64,000 bases of DNA from Erythrophleum ivorense (GCA_026724425.1 JAIUCV010000397.1:310001-374000), one strand, 5' to 3'; positions 1 through 12,825 are shown, counted from the first letter of the stretch. Notes: a model not told the origin generated them from the sequence alone. Numbers and translations: made by a program.

Positions 1-1
1 T

Positions 2-1105
2 CGTGCAAGAGTGCATAAACTAGTGTGAAGGGGGTTTGGTGACTATGTTGATCAACAGCCTTTGGTGTTGAACCAACTAGTAAGCTTCACATTTCGTTCT
101 CTTGCCATATTACTATTTCTTCCCCTGTTTGTAAAGTTATTCTGCTTTGTCAGTTTACATTCATTTCTGGTGCAGCAATGGATAGAGAAGATACACATTT
201 GCATGGAAGAGGAAGCAGTTAATTACTTGAACAGGAAAGAAGTATAGGAAGCTCTTGATGCTAAACTTTCAGGAGTCACCATATGGTCACTTTGCAGCAA
301 GTAAGTTCCTCTTTTCAAAATATAGCAACCCATTATTAAAACACCAAAATCTCGAGTGACTTGTAGAGGCAGAGTGTGACGTTGACGAAACTAGTTGTCT
401 CATTTTAAGCCGCAAGAGTTATAAATATGTGATCCTTTGTTGACCATATCCAAATTAGTATCCCAATTTAGCATTCCTTAAACATGGGAACAACTCAAAT
501 TCTTTCCTTGCTAACACTTGTTCCATTTTGCTGCAGAGTTCTCAAATCTGAGATGCAGAATCTAGAGATACCAACAATTCCTATCCTAGGGAAACTTGTT
601 ATGTCACGCATGTAAGTTCTAGTATACAAGTAACTGAGTTTTTTTTTTTTTTTGGTAACTCGGAGTTGAAGATGTTAATTTCTTTTATCAACTACCTAGC
701 CTCCTCAAAACAAAATTTTATAAGCAAGCGAACTTATTTCTATACAACAAAGATAAAGATTCAGTGACACTGCTAATTGGGACACAAATGCTGGTGAATG
801 AATTAGCCAAGGTATTTGGACCTAATACAACTGTGCCATACAGAACTTGGCTCATAAGAAGATAGTTTAATATTTCAATTTCACAAATATCCCTAAAATT
901 TTCTTAAATTCTTCCCTGCAATTGCCATTCTGCTTAACTCTTTAAGCTTGCCAGATGAACACAAGTGTATGGTAACATTTTATCATTCGCAATAATAAGG
1001 GGGGCAGCTCAGGAGGTTCTCTTTTCATAGCTAGAGAGATCACTCATGCTATTTCAAGCATTTTTCGAAGGCAAGCCACTTCTGGAAGCATTCAATTCTT
1101 CATGA
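2..1105 (+). pseudogene. Serine carboxypeptidase-like pseudogene, 3' exons only
   Basis: Spliced pieces match the C-terminal part of plant serine carboxypeptidase-like proteins (family S10, secreted or vacuolar hydrolases or acyltransferases). Likely exons: about 2-78 (weak), 176-300 (WIEKIHICMEEEAVNYLNRK then ALDAKLSGV), 537-611 (NLEIPTIPILGKLV), about 727-861 (DSVTLLIGTQMLV, then FGPNTTVPYRTW) and 955-1105 (QVYGNILSFA, RGAAQEV, LERSLMLFQAFFEGKPLLEAF-like tail with a normal terminal TGA at 1103). Splice sites are mostly present (gcag at 172-175, gtaagt at 301, ctgcag at 531-536, gtaagt at 612). It is broken: TAG at 245-247, TGA at 956-958 and TAG at 1028-1030. The catalytic histidine of the RGASHE-type motif is Gln (CAG at 1010-1012). 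The 5' part lies outside the window. Family assignment is firm; the first exon is doubtful. Confidence 0.85.
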
Positions 1106-1554
1106 ATACACAACGCAAATGTTTCTTTTTCACTATATTTATTAATGCAGAAACATGTCTAATAGACCCTAGTAGAAACTTGTTATTGCTAGATGCTACC
1201 ACATTTTATTTGTCCTTTTCCCTCTCCTTATTTCTTTATTTATTTCCTTTTCTTTCTTTCTGCCACAAAATGAATTACATAGTCTTAATCATAGTCTTAA
1301 TTTTTTGTTATAATGACACATGTTTGAAGGCTTATATTAAAGATTGCCACAAGTTTAACCAAAAAGAAATGAATTCAACAAAATGCATCTATTAATTTCC
1401 TCATTCTATTCGTAGGCATATATGTAGTTTGGGTTTCTTGATATTATGAAATATTGTAAACTTTGGTAATAATCAAAGCCAAAATTTCTATTCGAGTGTG
1501 CATGTTATGTAAAGAATTACCGAAAACTTTCTACCGAAGCATATTACACACACA
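1106..1554. other. Intergenic, no gene seen
   Basis: This is AT-rich spacer between the carboxypeptidase remnant and the copia element, with a short CA repeat (about 1548-1558) at the insertion point. Reading frames here are short and have no recognisable domain. Confidence 0.6.
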
Positions 1555-1559
1555 CACAG

Positions 1560-2094
1560 TGATGGAGATTGTTAAATTGATTACAAAATGGGCATTGCGC
1601 CAGCAATAAGCAAACGGTGGCATTTATGATTATGGGTGCTGAATTGAATCTGTGAAGCAGAAATATAAAACAAGTGGAAGACTGCTATAGTGGTGCCACA
1701 AAGCATCCACTAATATTCCAGCTAGTCTAATCATGAAATTCAATAGGCAGTGAAGGAAGACTATCGACTTGCAAATTCTATAAATAGGTTCCATTGCTTT
1801 CAAGTGTTTAGATCATAAAAACTAGAGCATTGTAGCGTGAAGTATAGAATGCAGAGTGTTTTGGGACTGTCTTATAAAGCAACAAGGCAGGGGTTTCAAT
1901 GAAAGCGTGAAGAATATTTGAGTTTTTTTTTTCTTTGTGCAATTATGAATAGAAAAAAAATATAGTGTGATTGTATTTTGTGAGAGTTATCCTGGTTATA
2001 AAATTCAAGAGTCTTTCTTAGTTTTTGTCTTTCTTCACAGTATTTTTTGCATATTTGGTTCCAATATTATTAGCAAATATATTTGGTTCCAACA
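1560..2094 (+). repeat. 5' LTR of first copia element
   Basis: It begins TGATGGAGATTG and ends TTCCAACA, and aligns end to end with 15851-16385. Flanks give the 5-bp target duplication on the left and the primer binding site on the right. Confidence 0.92.
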
Positions 2095-2096
2095 TT

Positions 2097-2108
2097 TGGT
2101 ATCAGAGT
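2097..2108 (+). promoter_or_regulatory. Primer binding site (initiator Met-tRNA type)
   Basis: TGGTATCAGAGT lies 2 bp after the LTR end. It matches the standard plant copia primer site TGGTATCAGAGC except for the last base. Confidence 0.9.
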
Positions 2109-4065
2109 CTAGACCGTATGATGGTGTAATACCTACTCTAATAATCAGTGGGCTAGGGAGTCCGTTCCAATAAATATATGCCAAGTACCTATACAGTTAT
2201 AAATCTTAGAGGTTTCGCCTCATGCTAGTTAATACTCAATTAAAAGGGCTTAGCCCTATTTTATTCAATTCAAAACATAGGGACTCATAGTCCACATCTC
2301 GAGCATATATTAGAATATTTTAAAAAATTAAATTCAAAAGTCTATAAGTATCAAACTGCTAGCTAAACAATGTTTTAAGATCCAAAAACAATAAAACCAA
2401 ATAACAATGTCCTATGGTCATGACAAAAGATAAATATTAACCCAACATAAGCTCGAGAAGTACAAGAGCCAATAGCTCACTTTTTTGGTAACTTCTCTTG
2501 CCTCTTATTCAGTCCTTCACCTAAAAATATTAAAAGAATAGGGTAAGCACTAACGTCTCAGTAACCTAGAGTCTTACTATGTACATACAAACTAACAATC
2601 ATACCCAATTAACATACAATAGGCCTCTATATAAATCCAACATCACTATTATTAATTATTAATATAAAAAATCATAAGGTATAATTCGAAACAGTTATAT
2701 GCACAACATGATAAAATGCAATATGTGCAATCTCCCTTATTGCTCCGTCCAACCTTATACCGCTAACTGAAGCCACAAGTTTATCCACGATTTGGCCCAC
2801 GCATTGGACTGACCAAAGTTACTCCGGTGCTTGAGATATACCCGGCCAAAGGTACGGAGCCCAAGCCCAGACTATGGCTCCCCTCCTTAAAAGACTAAAC
2901 CAGGAGGTGTCACTGTCCCACGTTCCCCTTTTACAAACTCGGCCAGGTAAATATTAAGGAATGGGGCCCTACAAAAAGCCAACCACTGTGCGCTAGGTGG
3001 AGGCAAACCACGTGGTCATTGTATCATATATATCTCACCAACATCTCCTTAACCCATCATTTATGCATATTATATTTATCCAAAATTCATACGAGCATGC
3101 TTAAAAAAAATAAAGAACCCCATATAGTATATCAAATAAGACTAACAAGCATGCTTAAAAGAAATATAATACTCTAAAATTTTACATCAATAATTTGAGC
3201 TCATAAGCATGTTTGAAAATGAAACACTACGTCAAAATTTTATTATATCTATAAGCATGCTTAATAGGATTCTAACAATTTCATTAATTTCACAATCATT
3301 TACTTTTACTGTTTCATAATCCCATACAACTTATTTACTTGTACCACGCTCAACAAAATAAACTTATTTATTTAATTAAAATTACAACAATAAACTAATT
3401 TGCACACAGAAAAATCCCGAATTACCTATTCTCTTTTGGCTTAGTCACACTACAAGAAAATCAAAGCAGTAAGAACTTTTAATAAAAATCTACAAAAGTC
3501 ACACATATATAAAAATATCGATATATAATTCAAAACTACTTATCTATTATTCTAAACTATTCTAAATTTACTCTAAAACTACTTTAGAAACTTAAAAGCT
3601 ATCATAGAGAACCTAAAATTCTCTTTTAAATCCATATTTCTTTATATTTTAATTAATTCATTAGAGTAGTCAATTTTATGTTAACTTAAATTTTCAAAAG
3701 TTTCCAAATTCCTAAATCTTGATTTTCTCATCTAAAATGTATACTTTACATATATATATATATATATACACAAATTAAATTTATATTCCCAAATTCACAC
3801 ACACCCATATATCTATGTATAAAAATTTATATTAAATTTATATTCATAAATTCATATTATATACATACCTATAAATATATATATATATAATTAAATATAT
3901 GTATATGTATATTCATTTCAGAAAAATAAAGGGATGAAAGGATGCGTTTCTGCATAGGAATATATATAATTATGTATATATTACAATTACATATATATAT
4001 ATATATAAGGGATGAAGGTTGTATATATACCTATATATATATTTAATCCACAAAGGGATGAAAAG

Positions 4066-4200
4066 GTGCATATTGCATATCACTTTAATTGAATGGTGTG
4101 TCAGATGTGTTTATATATATATAATCTACAAAAGGACGAAAATGTGCATATTGCATATCACTTTAATTGAATGATGCATGGGATGTGTTTATACATATAT
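4066..4200. repeat. Tandem pair, 78-bp period, inside the solo LTR
   Basis: The block GTGCATATTGCATATCACTT occurs at about 4066 and again at about 4144, each followed by TTAATTGAATG and a TATA-rich stretch. Confidence 0.8.
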
Positions 4201-4395
4201 ATATATATATAGTCATATGAGACAAAGAATAAAAGCTACTCTCGTACCTAGTGTGGAGATGTAGGTTTGAAGAGGGATTGAGAAAGAACAAATCGGAATT
4301 ACTTGAAGAAAGGCTTCTGGCGGCGTGAGAGAGAGTAGATGGATGGAGGAGTGAAAAATAAGGAATAGTTTTAGGTTTTTCATAATTAGATTATT

Positions 4396-4640
4396 AAAGA
4401 TATATATCTTATTAGTTTTTATTATTATTATATTTTAAAATTCTATTGGCTATTAAAACTAACTTTAAGTTATCTTTCGGATAATTTGAAATATTTTAAA
4501 ATTAACTAAAGATATATATCTTATTAGTTATTATTATTATTATATTTTAAAATTCTATTGGCTATTAAAACTAACTTTAAGTTAACTCTCGAATAATTTG
4601 AAATATTTTAAAATTAACTAAAGATATATATCTTATTAGT
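4396..4640. repeat. Tandem repeat, 112-bp period, inside the solo LTR
   Basis: AAAGATATATATCTTATTAG starts at 4396, 4508 and 4620. Two nearly complete units contain the block TTCTATTGGCTATTAAAACT, followed by a partial third. Confidence 0.85.
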
Positions 4641-4838
4641 TTTTTTTTTTACTTTTAAATCTTTAGCTCTTTAAATTATATATATATATATTTTAAATAA
4701 ATTTTTAAATAGCTAAAAATTTGACTTTTCCCTTATCCCATCCTGTACCTTACTCTTTAAGCTTAATATTTAATCTTGTGTCCTTTTTAAAGTCACTAAC
4801 ACTGTAAGTCCCCAAAATTTTTAGGATGTTACAAATGG

Positions 4839-5830
4839 CATCTAATTTGATCAAGCTACAACTTCCCAAATTTAATGGCAAAAGTTTTAACAACTGGAGT
4901 ATCTAGTTGAAAGTATTCTTTAAATCTCAAGATCTATGGAATTTGGTGGGAAAGGGCTATACTGAAGTAAAAGATCAGTATAAGTTTGATGTATTAGAAA
5001 AAGATAAGAAAGATATACTGGTGGAGACCAAAAAAAAAAGATCAAAAATCACTGTTTGCGATCTTTCAAGTAGTTGAAGAATTGATATTTGAAAAAAAAT
5101 CGTGTGCAAATACAGCAAAAGAAGCATGGCATATTCTACAAAATTCCTACAAAGATAATGATCGTGTTAGAAGAATACGACTATAGATACTAAGAGGTGA
5201 TTTTGAGTCTCTACACATGAATGACTCAGAATCAATTTCAGCATACTTTGATCGTGTTCATACCATTGTTAACTAGTTGAGAGTTCATGGTGAAGACATT
5301 TCAAATACTAGAGTAGTGGAAAAGATCATGCAATCTTTGACTATAAAATTTGAATATGTTGTTGCAGCAATTGAAGAATCGCATGATATATCAAACATGT
5401 TAATGGATGAGCTAATGATTTCATTATGCTCTCATGAACATCCAATGAGCAAAAAGGTCACCGCTTTAAGTCCTAAACAAGCATTGCAAAGCAGGGTGGT
5501 TCAACAAAATCATGGAGGGCATCAAGGTGGTTAAGGTCATGGAACCTATCAAGGTGGTAGATGAGGATGAGGTGGACATTTTAATTCTAGCAATAGAGAA
5601 AGATCAAATGATGGCAATTTTTCCAAAGGATGAGGACGTCATAGTAGAGTGGGTAACAAATCTAATGTCTAGTGTTTTAAATGCAAAAAATATGGACACT
5701 ATTGAAGCGAGTGTTATACCAAGATGCCAGATGAAACATGCAAATGCTGTTGAAGTTGAAGAAAACAAGCACTTGCATGCAATACAAATAAGCCGATGTG
5801 AAACATGCAAATACATGGTACCTTGATACT
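4839..5830 (+). pseudogene. Copia gag remnant
   Basis: Frames resume at 4839 directly after the target duplication with ASNLIKLQLPKFNG and NNW, typical of the N-terminus of UBN2-type copia gag; an in-frame TAG follows where a Trp is usual. Further on, 5277-5534 reads RVHGEDISNTRVVEKIMQSL and VVAAIEESHDIS, the end of the UBN2 domain. A zinc knuckle of the form CX2CX4HX4C lies at 5673-5714, with a stop between the His and the last Cys. Several frameshifts and stops separate these blocks. Gag would package the element RNA in cytoplasmic particles; this copy is dead. Confidence 0.85.
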
Positions 5831-7260
5831 GGACGCAGCAACCACATGTGTGGGAAAAAGGAGATTTTATCATATTGTGATGAATTTGTACGTGCAGAAG
5901 TTAATTTTGGAAATAAATCAAAAATTCATGTTATGCGCAAAGGAGAGATCAACATTCAATCTAAAGATGGTACAAATGTTACTTTTACTGATGTTTATTT
6001 TATGTTAGGTCTTTTTTGGAATTTATTGAGTGCAGGCCAACTCTTTGAAAAGGGACACAAAAATGATATCCAGAATGGAGTTTGTACAATCATAAACAGA
6101 AATAGCAAAATGATTATAAAGGTGCAAATGACACAACATCACATATTTCCTCTGAATCTGCAAACAAAAACTATTATGAATCTTTCAACAATCTTGAAAG
6201 ATGATGATGGATTATGGCATCTTCGATTTGGTCATATGAACTTTCGTGGATTAAAGCTATTGGCTCAAAAAAAGATGGTTATTGGTTTACCAATAATTGA
6301 CGCTTCTGATCGGCAATGTGAAGGATGAATCCTTAGAAAGCAGCATGGAGATTCTTTTCTAGTTGGAAAAGCTAGAAGAGCTAGACAGCCATTGGAATTA
6401 GTGCATATAGACATTTTTGGTCCAGTTGAAGTAAAATCACTCAGATATAAAAGGTACATTCTAATTTTGTAGATGATTTTACCAAAAAGACTTTGGTGTA
6501 TTTTCTTAAAGAAAAATTAAAGGCCTTTAGGAAATTTAAAGAATTTAAAGCTCTTGTAAGAAAACAAAGTGGCCTTTATGTGAAAACTTTGAGATCTAAT
6601 AGAGGTGGAGAATTTACTTTAAATGAATTCTCAAATTTTTGTAAAAGCCCAAGAATAAAATGTCAATTGATAGCCAGTTATACACCTCAGCAAAATGGTA
6701 TAACTAAAAGGAAAAATAGAACAATTTTTGAAATGGCTAGAAGTTTACTAAAAGCGAAAGATCTGCCCAAACCTTTTTGGGCAGAAGCTATTGCTTGTGT
6801 TCTATTTTTGTTGAACAGGTGTCCAATAAAGAGTGTTCTTAGAAGAACCCCTGAAGAAACATGGAGTAGTAGCAAGCCAGATGTTTCCTTCTTGTCTATA
6901 TTTGGGTGTATTGCATATCTCCATATTCCAGATGAACGAAGAAAGGAACTTGATGAAAAGTGTATCTTCATTAGTTACAGTAATGTGACCAAAGGGTACA
7001 AATTATATAACCCAATAATAGAGGAGGTAATTATGAGTAAAGATGTCCAGTTCATTGAAGATGAAGCTTGGGCATGGAATCAAAATGATGTACAGCAACC
7101 AAGTGGAGTCATTTTATAAGATAAACCATAATCAATAGATATAAACAACTCTTTATTTGACAATCCATCTCCTAAAGGGTCTCTTCCACCAATGGAAGTT
7201 CTAGTAACATCAAGACGTCCTCAACGAACAAGAGTGATGCTAACCTGTTTGCAAGATTAT
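5831..7260 (+). pseudogene. Copia protease-integrase remnant
   Basis: From 5818 the frame reads WYLDTGRSNHM, the aspartic protease motif D-T-G with a downstream NHM, then LWHLRFGHMNFRGLKLL, the pre-integrase zinc domain (about 6210-6265). A TGA at 6326-6328 ends this frame. Integrase continues with LVHIDIFGP (about 6400-6425), a stop near 6469, and a long open stretch 6493-7119. In that stretch two of the three catalytic residues are changed: the second Asp is Asn (AAT at 6598-6600, in LRSNRGGEF) and the Glu is Lys (AAA at 6706-6708, in NGITKRKNRT). After 7119 the linker to reverse transcriptase runs to 7260, where the giant LTR insertion interrupts it. Confidence 0.9.
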
Positions 7261-9104
7261 GTGGTTGTTACACCCGGTTTGCCAAAAAAGGATAAAAATG
7301 TGTGATTGTCAAAGGAAGTCTCCTAAAGCAAGGGGATAGTGGCTAAATAAAATTAGAGTGATAATCTAGACCCTTGAAAATGAGAATTTAATGCTTGAGT
7401 TATCTAGAAACTCGAGCTAAAAGAGCTAAGAAAATTTGTGAAAATAAGTTGGGGCATTTTTGTAATTTTTAAAAATTTTAGAAAACTCATAGAAGGTTTT
7501 TTAAATGAAAAATTTTAGCTTTCCAAGATTTTCAAAGGCCTTAAAAACTATGGGAACCCCTAAAACAATTAAAACTCCTCCGAAGAGAGATTTCTACAAA
7601 GAGTTTACTGAAACTTTGACCAAATAATTTAGAATACTTTGAAATCTATTTTGGGTAAAACTAAAGGCAATTTATAAATTAAAGGACCCAAATATTATGA
7701 TGGAAAAAAAGAATTTCGAAAAGGAGTTGAAATGAGACTAAATGAAAAAATCATGATTTATAGATTAAATTGAAAAGTAAAAAAGTAGGATAACTTTACC
7801 TTTTTTGGCTCCTTTATATTTTCAGCCACTTGCTCTAGCACTTAATCACATTTTCTTAGTCTGAATCAAAGCTAAATAGTAGCCAAGGAAACGCATAAGA
7901 CGAAGGAGAGCAAACAAGTGAAAGAGTAAGAATTTCAAGATTTTTCATGCTCTTTGCTTCCTTAAACTTACTTCCCTCTTTCTCCTCTCTCTTTCTATGG
8001 TTGATTGTTTATCTTGGTGCTGGTTTGTGGCTAAGGTAGTGGAGGGAGGAGGAGATTTGAGAGAACTCATGGGAGCATGAAATAGAGCTCTTGAAAAGCT
8101 AGTAAATGAGGTAAGAAACCATGGACTTCTCTTGCTTCATCTTGTTTTCTACTCTTAGTCATGCTTGGGTCAGACCTAGCCCACTTAAAAGAAGATGAAT
8201 TCTGACCTCAACAAGAGAGAAACATGTGTTTGAGAGTGTAGGAATTAAGAATAGTCCATTGGAGGCAAATAGGAAGCAATGAAATTCATGTTAGAGAATC
8301 TTGGGGTTTTGGAAGAAAGGCTTAAATTTGATTTTTCTTAGAGACATTTTAGCTTATGTAAAATATTGTATGAGTCCATTAAACTTCTAGGAAGATTTAT
8401 GTGAGTCATTCCTCCAAGAAAAGCAAGCTACTCCATGGGTTTTCTCTTAAGGTGTTAGTCTTGGCCTAGAGAGGAATATTGCGCCTAAGAAGTGATTTTT
8501 TTATTCTAAGGTTATAAGAGGCTTAAATATGAATTATAAGTGCTAGAGGAATCAATGGATTGAATTTGGAATACTTGGTTTGAGAGTCGAGATATTAGGT
8601 CCCAATTTAGGCATAATGAGGTAACCTAGACTTTGATTTCCTAGAATGAGTTGGAAAGGGCTTTAATGAGTTTATATAGAGCCATATGGTTTAGAGAGAA
8701 TGAGAGTTGGGAGCCAAGAGCAAGATTTGAGGTGGTTGCCTCATTGCATCTTAAATGGACAATATGTGTGATTCAAGACCAAGTGAGTTAGCTTAGGATT
8801 TTATGAAGATGGAATTGGTTCCAAGGCTTGATTTGTGTTACATTTAATGTGTGTAGGCTAAGAGAATCAAGAGCCCTCCCTTTATGGGTGCTTGGTCAAG
8901 AGAGGAAAGGAAAAAGGAAAGGGGAAAGCTTGAATTTCTAGCTTGAGGTAGCTCACTAACCTTTCTCTTATACATTACTTGATTCAGTACTTATCTTGTA
9001 TTGCTTGTGTTTGTGTTTGAAATTTTTGAAATGTTTGTGTCATTAGATTTGAGTCTTGGTGCCTTAACTTGTTTTATGAAGTTGTTTTCATGTAAAATGG
9101 TTTG

Positions 9105-9226
9105 AATGGGCTTGGTAAGACTAAAAGTCCCTTGAGAAGGGTGAAGATGAGTCAAAAGTCCTTAAGAATGGGTGAGACAAGGCCAAAATTCTCAAAAAAG
9201 AATGAGGCTAAGTCAAAAGTCTTTAG
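9105..9226 (+). repeat. Minisatellite of giant LTR copy A, left part
   Basis: Imperfect units of about 30-35 bp carry the core AAAAGTCC followed by a G-A-rich GGGTGAGACAAG-like stretch. The array continues after copy B at 12831-12890. Confidence 0.75.
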
Positions 9227-12200
9227 TGTAACGAATGTAATTTTCATAAAATGATGAAATGAGCTGTATAAAAGCAAGTCTTCTAAAATGAGCTAGATAA
9301 TATCCTAAAAAAATTTGGTAGAGTCCTAGGCTCTTAAAAATGATAATTCTATACTTTGACGAAAAGAAAAACGGAGCTAGGACAGTGAAACAAATTATGA
9401 CGAAAACTGACAAAACGTAATAGCATTTTCATAAATAAGTATAACTTTTGAAAAAACACATAGAAGGACTTTTTAAATAGAAAATTTGAGTTGTTCAGGG
9501 TTCTTAAAAGCCCCAAAAACTATGGGAAGCCCTAGAATTGGTGTACGTTTTCCAACGACAGTGTGCCTGAATTTTGATATATTCATTCGAAAAGGTTTTA
9601 GCTCTAATTTGAGTATTTCAAAAGTATTTTATTAAATTGGGAACCTAAATTTTATAATAAAAAAGATAGTTCTAAAAAAGGAGTTAAAATGAAGTTGAAA
9701 TGAAATTGCTATTATAGAAGGACGAAATTGAAATTTTTGAAAAAGTAAATTTCTTGAATGTTCTATAAGCTTCTTGTCTCTTCTCCCTCTCATATAGCAT
9801 GACCCTTTTCTACCCAAAATATAGAAAAACAAGCCCTCTCTTAGGCACACAAGAAGAGGAGAGAAAGAGAAAGAAAAAGACAAGGAAGATAGGTACATCT
9901 ATGGAATTTCATGCTCCTTTTTCTTCCAATTTTGTTCCTCTCCTTTCTTCCTCTCTTTCCATGGTTTATTTGAGCTTTTTGGTTCCGTTTTGAGTCCAAA
10001 ACTAAGGGGAGTGGTTTGAATTCCTTGAAGAGAAGCCAACCAAGGAGAAAGACACTTGAAAGCTAGCTTGAATCCTAGGTAATCTTTGCTTTGTTGCTTC
10101 TTCTTCTTGCTCTCCTTTTGTGTGTATTTTGGCCCTAAACAGAACCATATGAGGAGGAGGTTTTTGTTCAAACAAGAGAGAAACTAGGTTTTAGACTATG
10201 AGAAAGAGGAATATGGTAAGAAATTTTAAGAAAAACTAATAGAAATCAAGATAGAAAAGTGTAGGTTTTCTTAGATTTTTAGAAAATGTAATTTTGTGTG
10301 AGTATTTTCTTGGCTATTTGAGTGTTCTCTTGAGCTCCTAAGACTTATAGAAATCCTCCCAAGTGGCTCTCCCATCAAGGAAAATCAAGAAGCTTGTGAA
10401 CCCTTTCCTTAGTGAATATCTCAGCCTAGGCTAGCACAAGTAGTTAGGGAGTGTTTTAATTTGTTCTAACTTTGATTTAGGACTTTATATGATGTTAGAA
10501 GATGGAAGAAATTATTAAAAAAAATTTAGGAGCCATGGATTGGAAAATGGGACAATGATATCCATAATGATGCTTTGTGAAGCAACTTAATTCTAAACTT
10601 ATGTAAATAATTGGATGAGGACTCCAAGGACTTTGAATGAGGCCAAGAGGCCTAGAAATGGAAAGAAATGGGAATCTAGAACTTGAATTGTGAAAGTTGC
10701 TTCAATAGGTCATTTATGGAACTATTATGCCACTTATAGAACCAAGTGTGTGTTCAAGAGTGAGTTTAATGTCTTGGCTTGGTTCAAGTGTATAATTGTG
10801 CGTTGTTTATGGTGTTTAGGTCAAGAGAACACCAACCCACCTAGGTATACTTGTGAGATCGAAAAAGGGAAAGAGAAAGACTAATAAAAGCTTGCATAAA
10901 TTCAAGGTAACACTCCACCTTATTCTCCTTGCATTCTTGAGTGCATATATGTGTCATTGTATGCTTGTGTGTGTTCTTGTGACTTGATGATATGCCACTT
11001 GATATCTTGACATTACATTGGTACCAATGTGTTTCCTTGAATGGCCTTGGTTGTGGAAATAGGTCATAAGGGTGAAGTAATGCCAAAAGTCCCTTAATGA
11101 AGTTGAGGAGATGCCAAAAGTCTTACCACATGGGTGAGACAATGCCAAAAGTCTCTTGAAAGGATGAGGCCAAGTCAAAAGTCCCTAGGTTAAGGATGAG
11201 GCAAATCTAAAAGTCCTAGAAATAGGGTAAAGCAAAACCAAAAGTCTCTAGAGCATGTTCTTGGCTTGAATGTGAATAAGTGACATAAAAATTGTGACTT
11301 GGCATACTTCATGATTGTCAAACCTTCCATACATATGCTTTGATATGTATATGCCATGAATGTATGTGTGAATGGGTATGTGAGTTATTGAGATTCTAGG
11401 AATCTCACTCCCCTTTCCTCTATCATTTTAAAATGTCTAGGTGGCATTCAAGAGGCAAGAAATGCAAGCCAAAAACCTTGAGAAGTTAGATTTTTCCTAT
11501 TATGTAACTTTACTTGTAATGGAATGTCAAAGTGAGCTTGTACATATTATTTTTGTGATGTAAGATTATGAACTAATATAAAATGATGAATGGATACTAT
11601 ATATACTTTATGTAGCCATAAATCAATGAAATCATAGAAATTGCCTCTTGTATGGTTATGGTTAATTATGTATTATTGGATGTGGAATGGCCAAAACAAG
11701 ATGCATGGGATTTGGAACCACTTAGACAGTTCACAAGTCATATTCATGCTTTTAAACTTGCTCAAAAGGTGTCAAACATTAAAGAAGACCAATTGGACAA
11801 AGTTGATACCTCATATGAAAAAAAATGGCTATTTTGGTGTCACTTTTTATCCAAATGAACTTTTCTTGATCTGACATTTAGCATGCATCTATAGCTTATT
11901 AAGAGCTATTTGGGATGCTAAAGTGGGTATTATTTGGAGGTTTTATAGAATTTTTGGTGAATTTTTTAAGTTAGCAATTTTTCTAGTTTTGGTCAGTGCA
12001 CTGTTCATCTGCTCCAAAATTTATTCTTTGTCATTCATAAGACAAATGATGTCCAATTGCCACAAACTTTCAAAGAGAAACTAGACCTTCCCAATGACTT
12101 GTGCCACTTGGAAGAACCTCATTTCAATGTCTAGAGAGGGATATATGAATTTTTGAAACTGCTATTCTATTCCAGGCATACCTCTAAACCCGTGTTATTG

Positions 12201-12825
12201 TTTGATTGATTTTCAAGATTTGAATGCTCTTGGATTGGTTTAAAACTATTTTTTCCTCTATTTAACATCTGTAGCTTTCGAAATTGGTATAGATTACATG
12301 GATTGGATTTTTATAGAATTAATTATGAATTTCCAAATTTTATATCAGTAAGCTACACTAGATTTCTGGATAGCTCAACCTCCCTACTTTTTCTATTGTC
12401 AAACATGGTCCAGATGAGATTTTCATGGCTGAAAATTATTTTAGTGTGAATTTAACACCCAAAGCTTTCTAACAAGCTATAGTTGGCTTGATTTCAATTT
12501 TTATAAAATTAATTATGAGTTTTCAAAGTTGCCTCAAATTCTGTTATCCTGTAACCCGAGGCAATGTGATTATTTGGAGTTTTTGACCCTTGATCCGCGG
12601 TTTGTGCTAAATTTTGAGAATGTTATGATTTGTATGAATAGAAAATAATTAAAGAATATTGTTGCTGAGTTCATGGAGCCCCAGAGACGCAAAATAAAAA
12701 ATTTATCCACTATGCAACGCAATTTAATTGGTTATTTTAACATATTTTCTTGGGATTTCTTTGAAGAATTGTATAATCCCACTTGTACAGAAGAGGATCA
12801 ATGTTAGAAATAATATGGTATTATA
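9227..12825 (+). mobile_element. Giant solo LTR, copy B, nested in copy A
   Basis: It begins TGTAACGAATG and ends TGGTATTATA (a decayed TATTACA). The flanks are TTTAG (9222-9226) and CCTAG (12826-12830); the uninterrupted copy A would read CAAAAGTCCCTAG there, so the insertion struck a unit of copy A's minisatellite. B matches A at 9425-9535 (counterpart of 7455-7560) and has its own minisatellite at 11069-11255. Reading frames such as 11641-11874 have no known domain and align with non-coding LTR sequence in copy D (around 26800). Length is 3.6 kb. Divergence from A is high, so the two are different subfamily members. Confidence 0.8.
11069..11255 (+). repeat. Minisatellite of giant LTR copy B
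   Basis: Five to six degenerate units share GCCAAAAGTC and a following GGATGAGGC-like stretch, with about 30-36 bp spacing. Confidence 0.8.

Larger units (their letters stand above)
2125..4833 (-). mobile_element. 2.7-kb solo LTR (probably Ty3/gypsy) inside copia gag
   Basis: The insert starts TGTAATACC and ends GGATGTTACA, so both ends form the inverted TGTAA..TTACA pattern of an LTR. The flanks are GATGG (2120-2124) and AATGG (4834-4838), a 5-bp target duplication with one change. It lies just after the gag start codon (ATG at 2118-2120). Read on the minus strand it begins TGTAACATCCTAAAAATTTT, a start common in plant gypsy LTRs; that is why I call it minus strand and gypsy-like. It holds no coding region. 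It is AT-rich with TA microsatellites, a 78-bp tandem pair and a 112-bp tandem repeat. No second LTR or internal domain is present, hence solo LTR. Confidence 0.8.

Noticed and set aside
11641..11874. Open frames of 68-77 aa within giant LTR copy B
   Set aside because: The same stretch aligns with non-coding LTR sequence in copy D, and no domain is recognisable.
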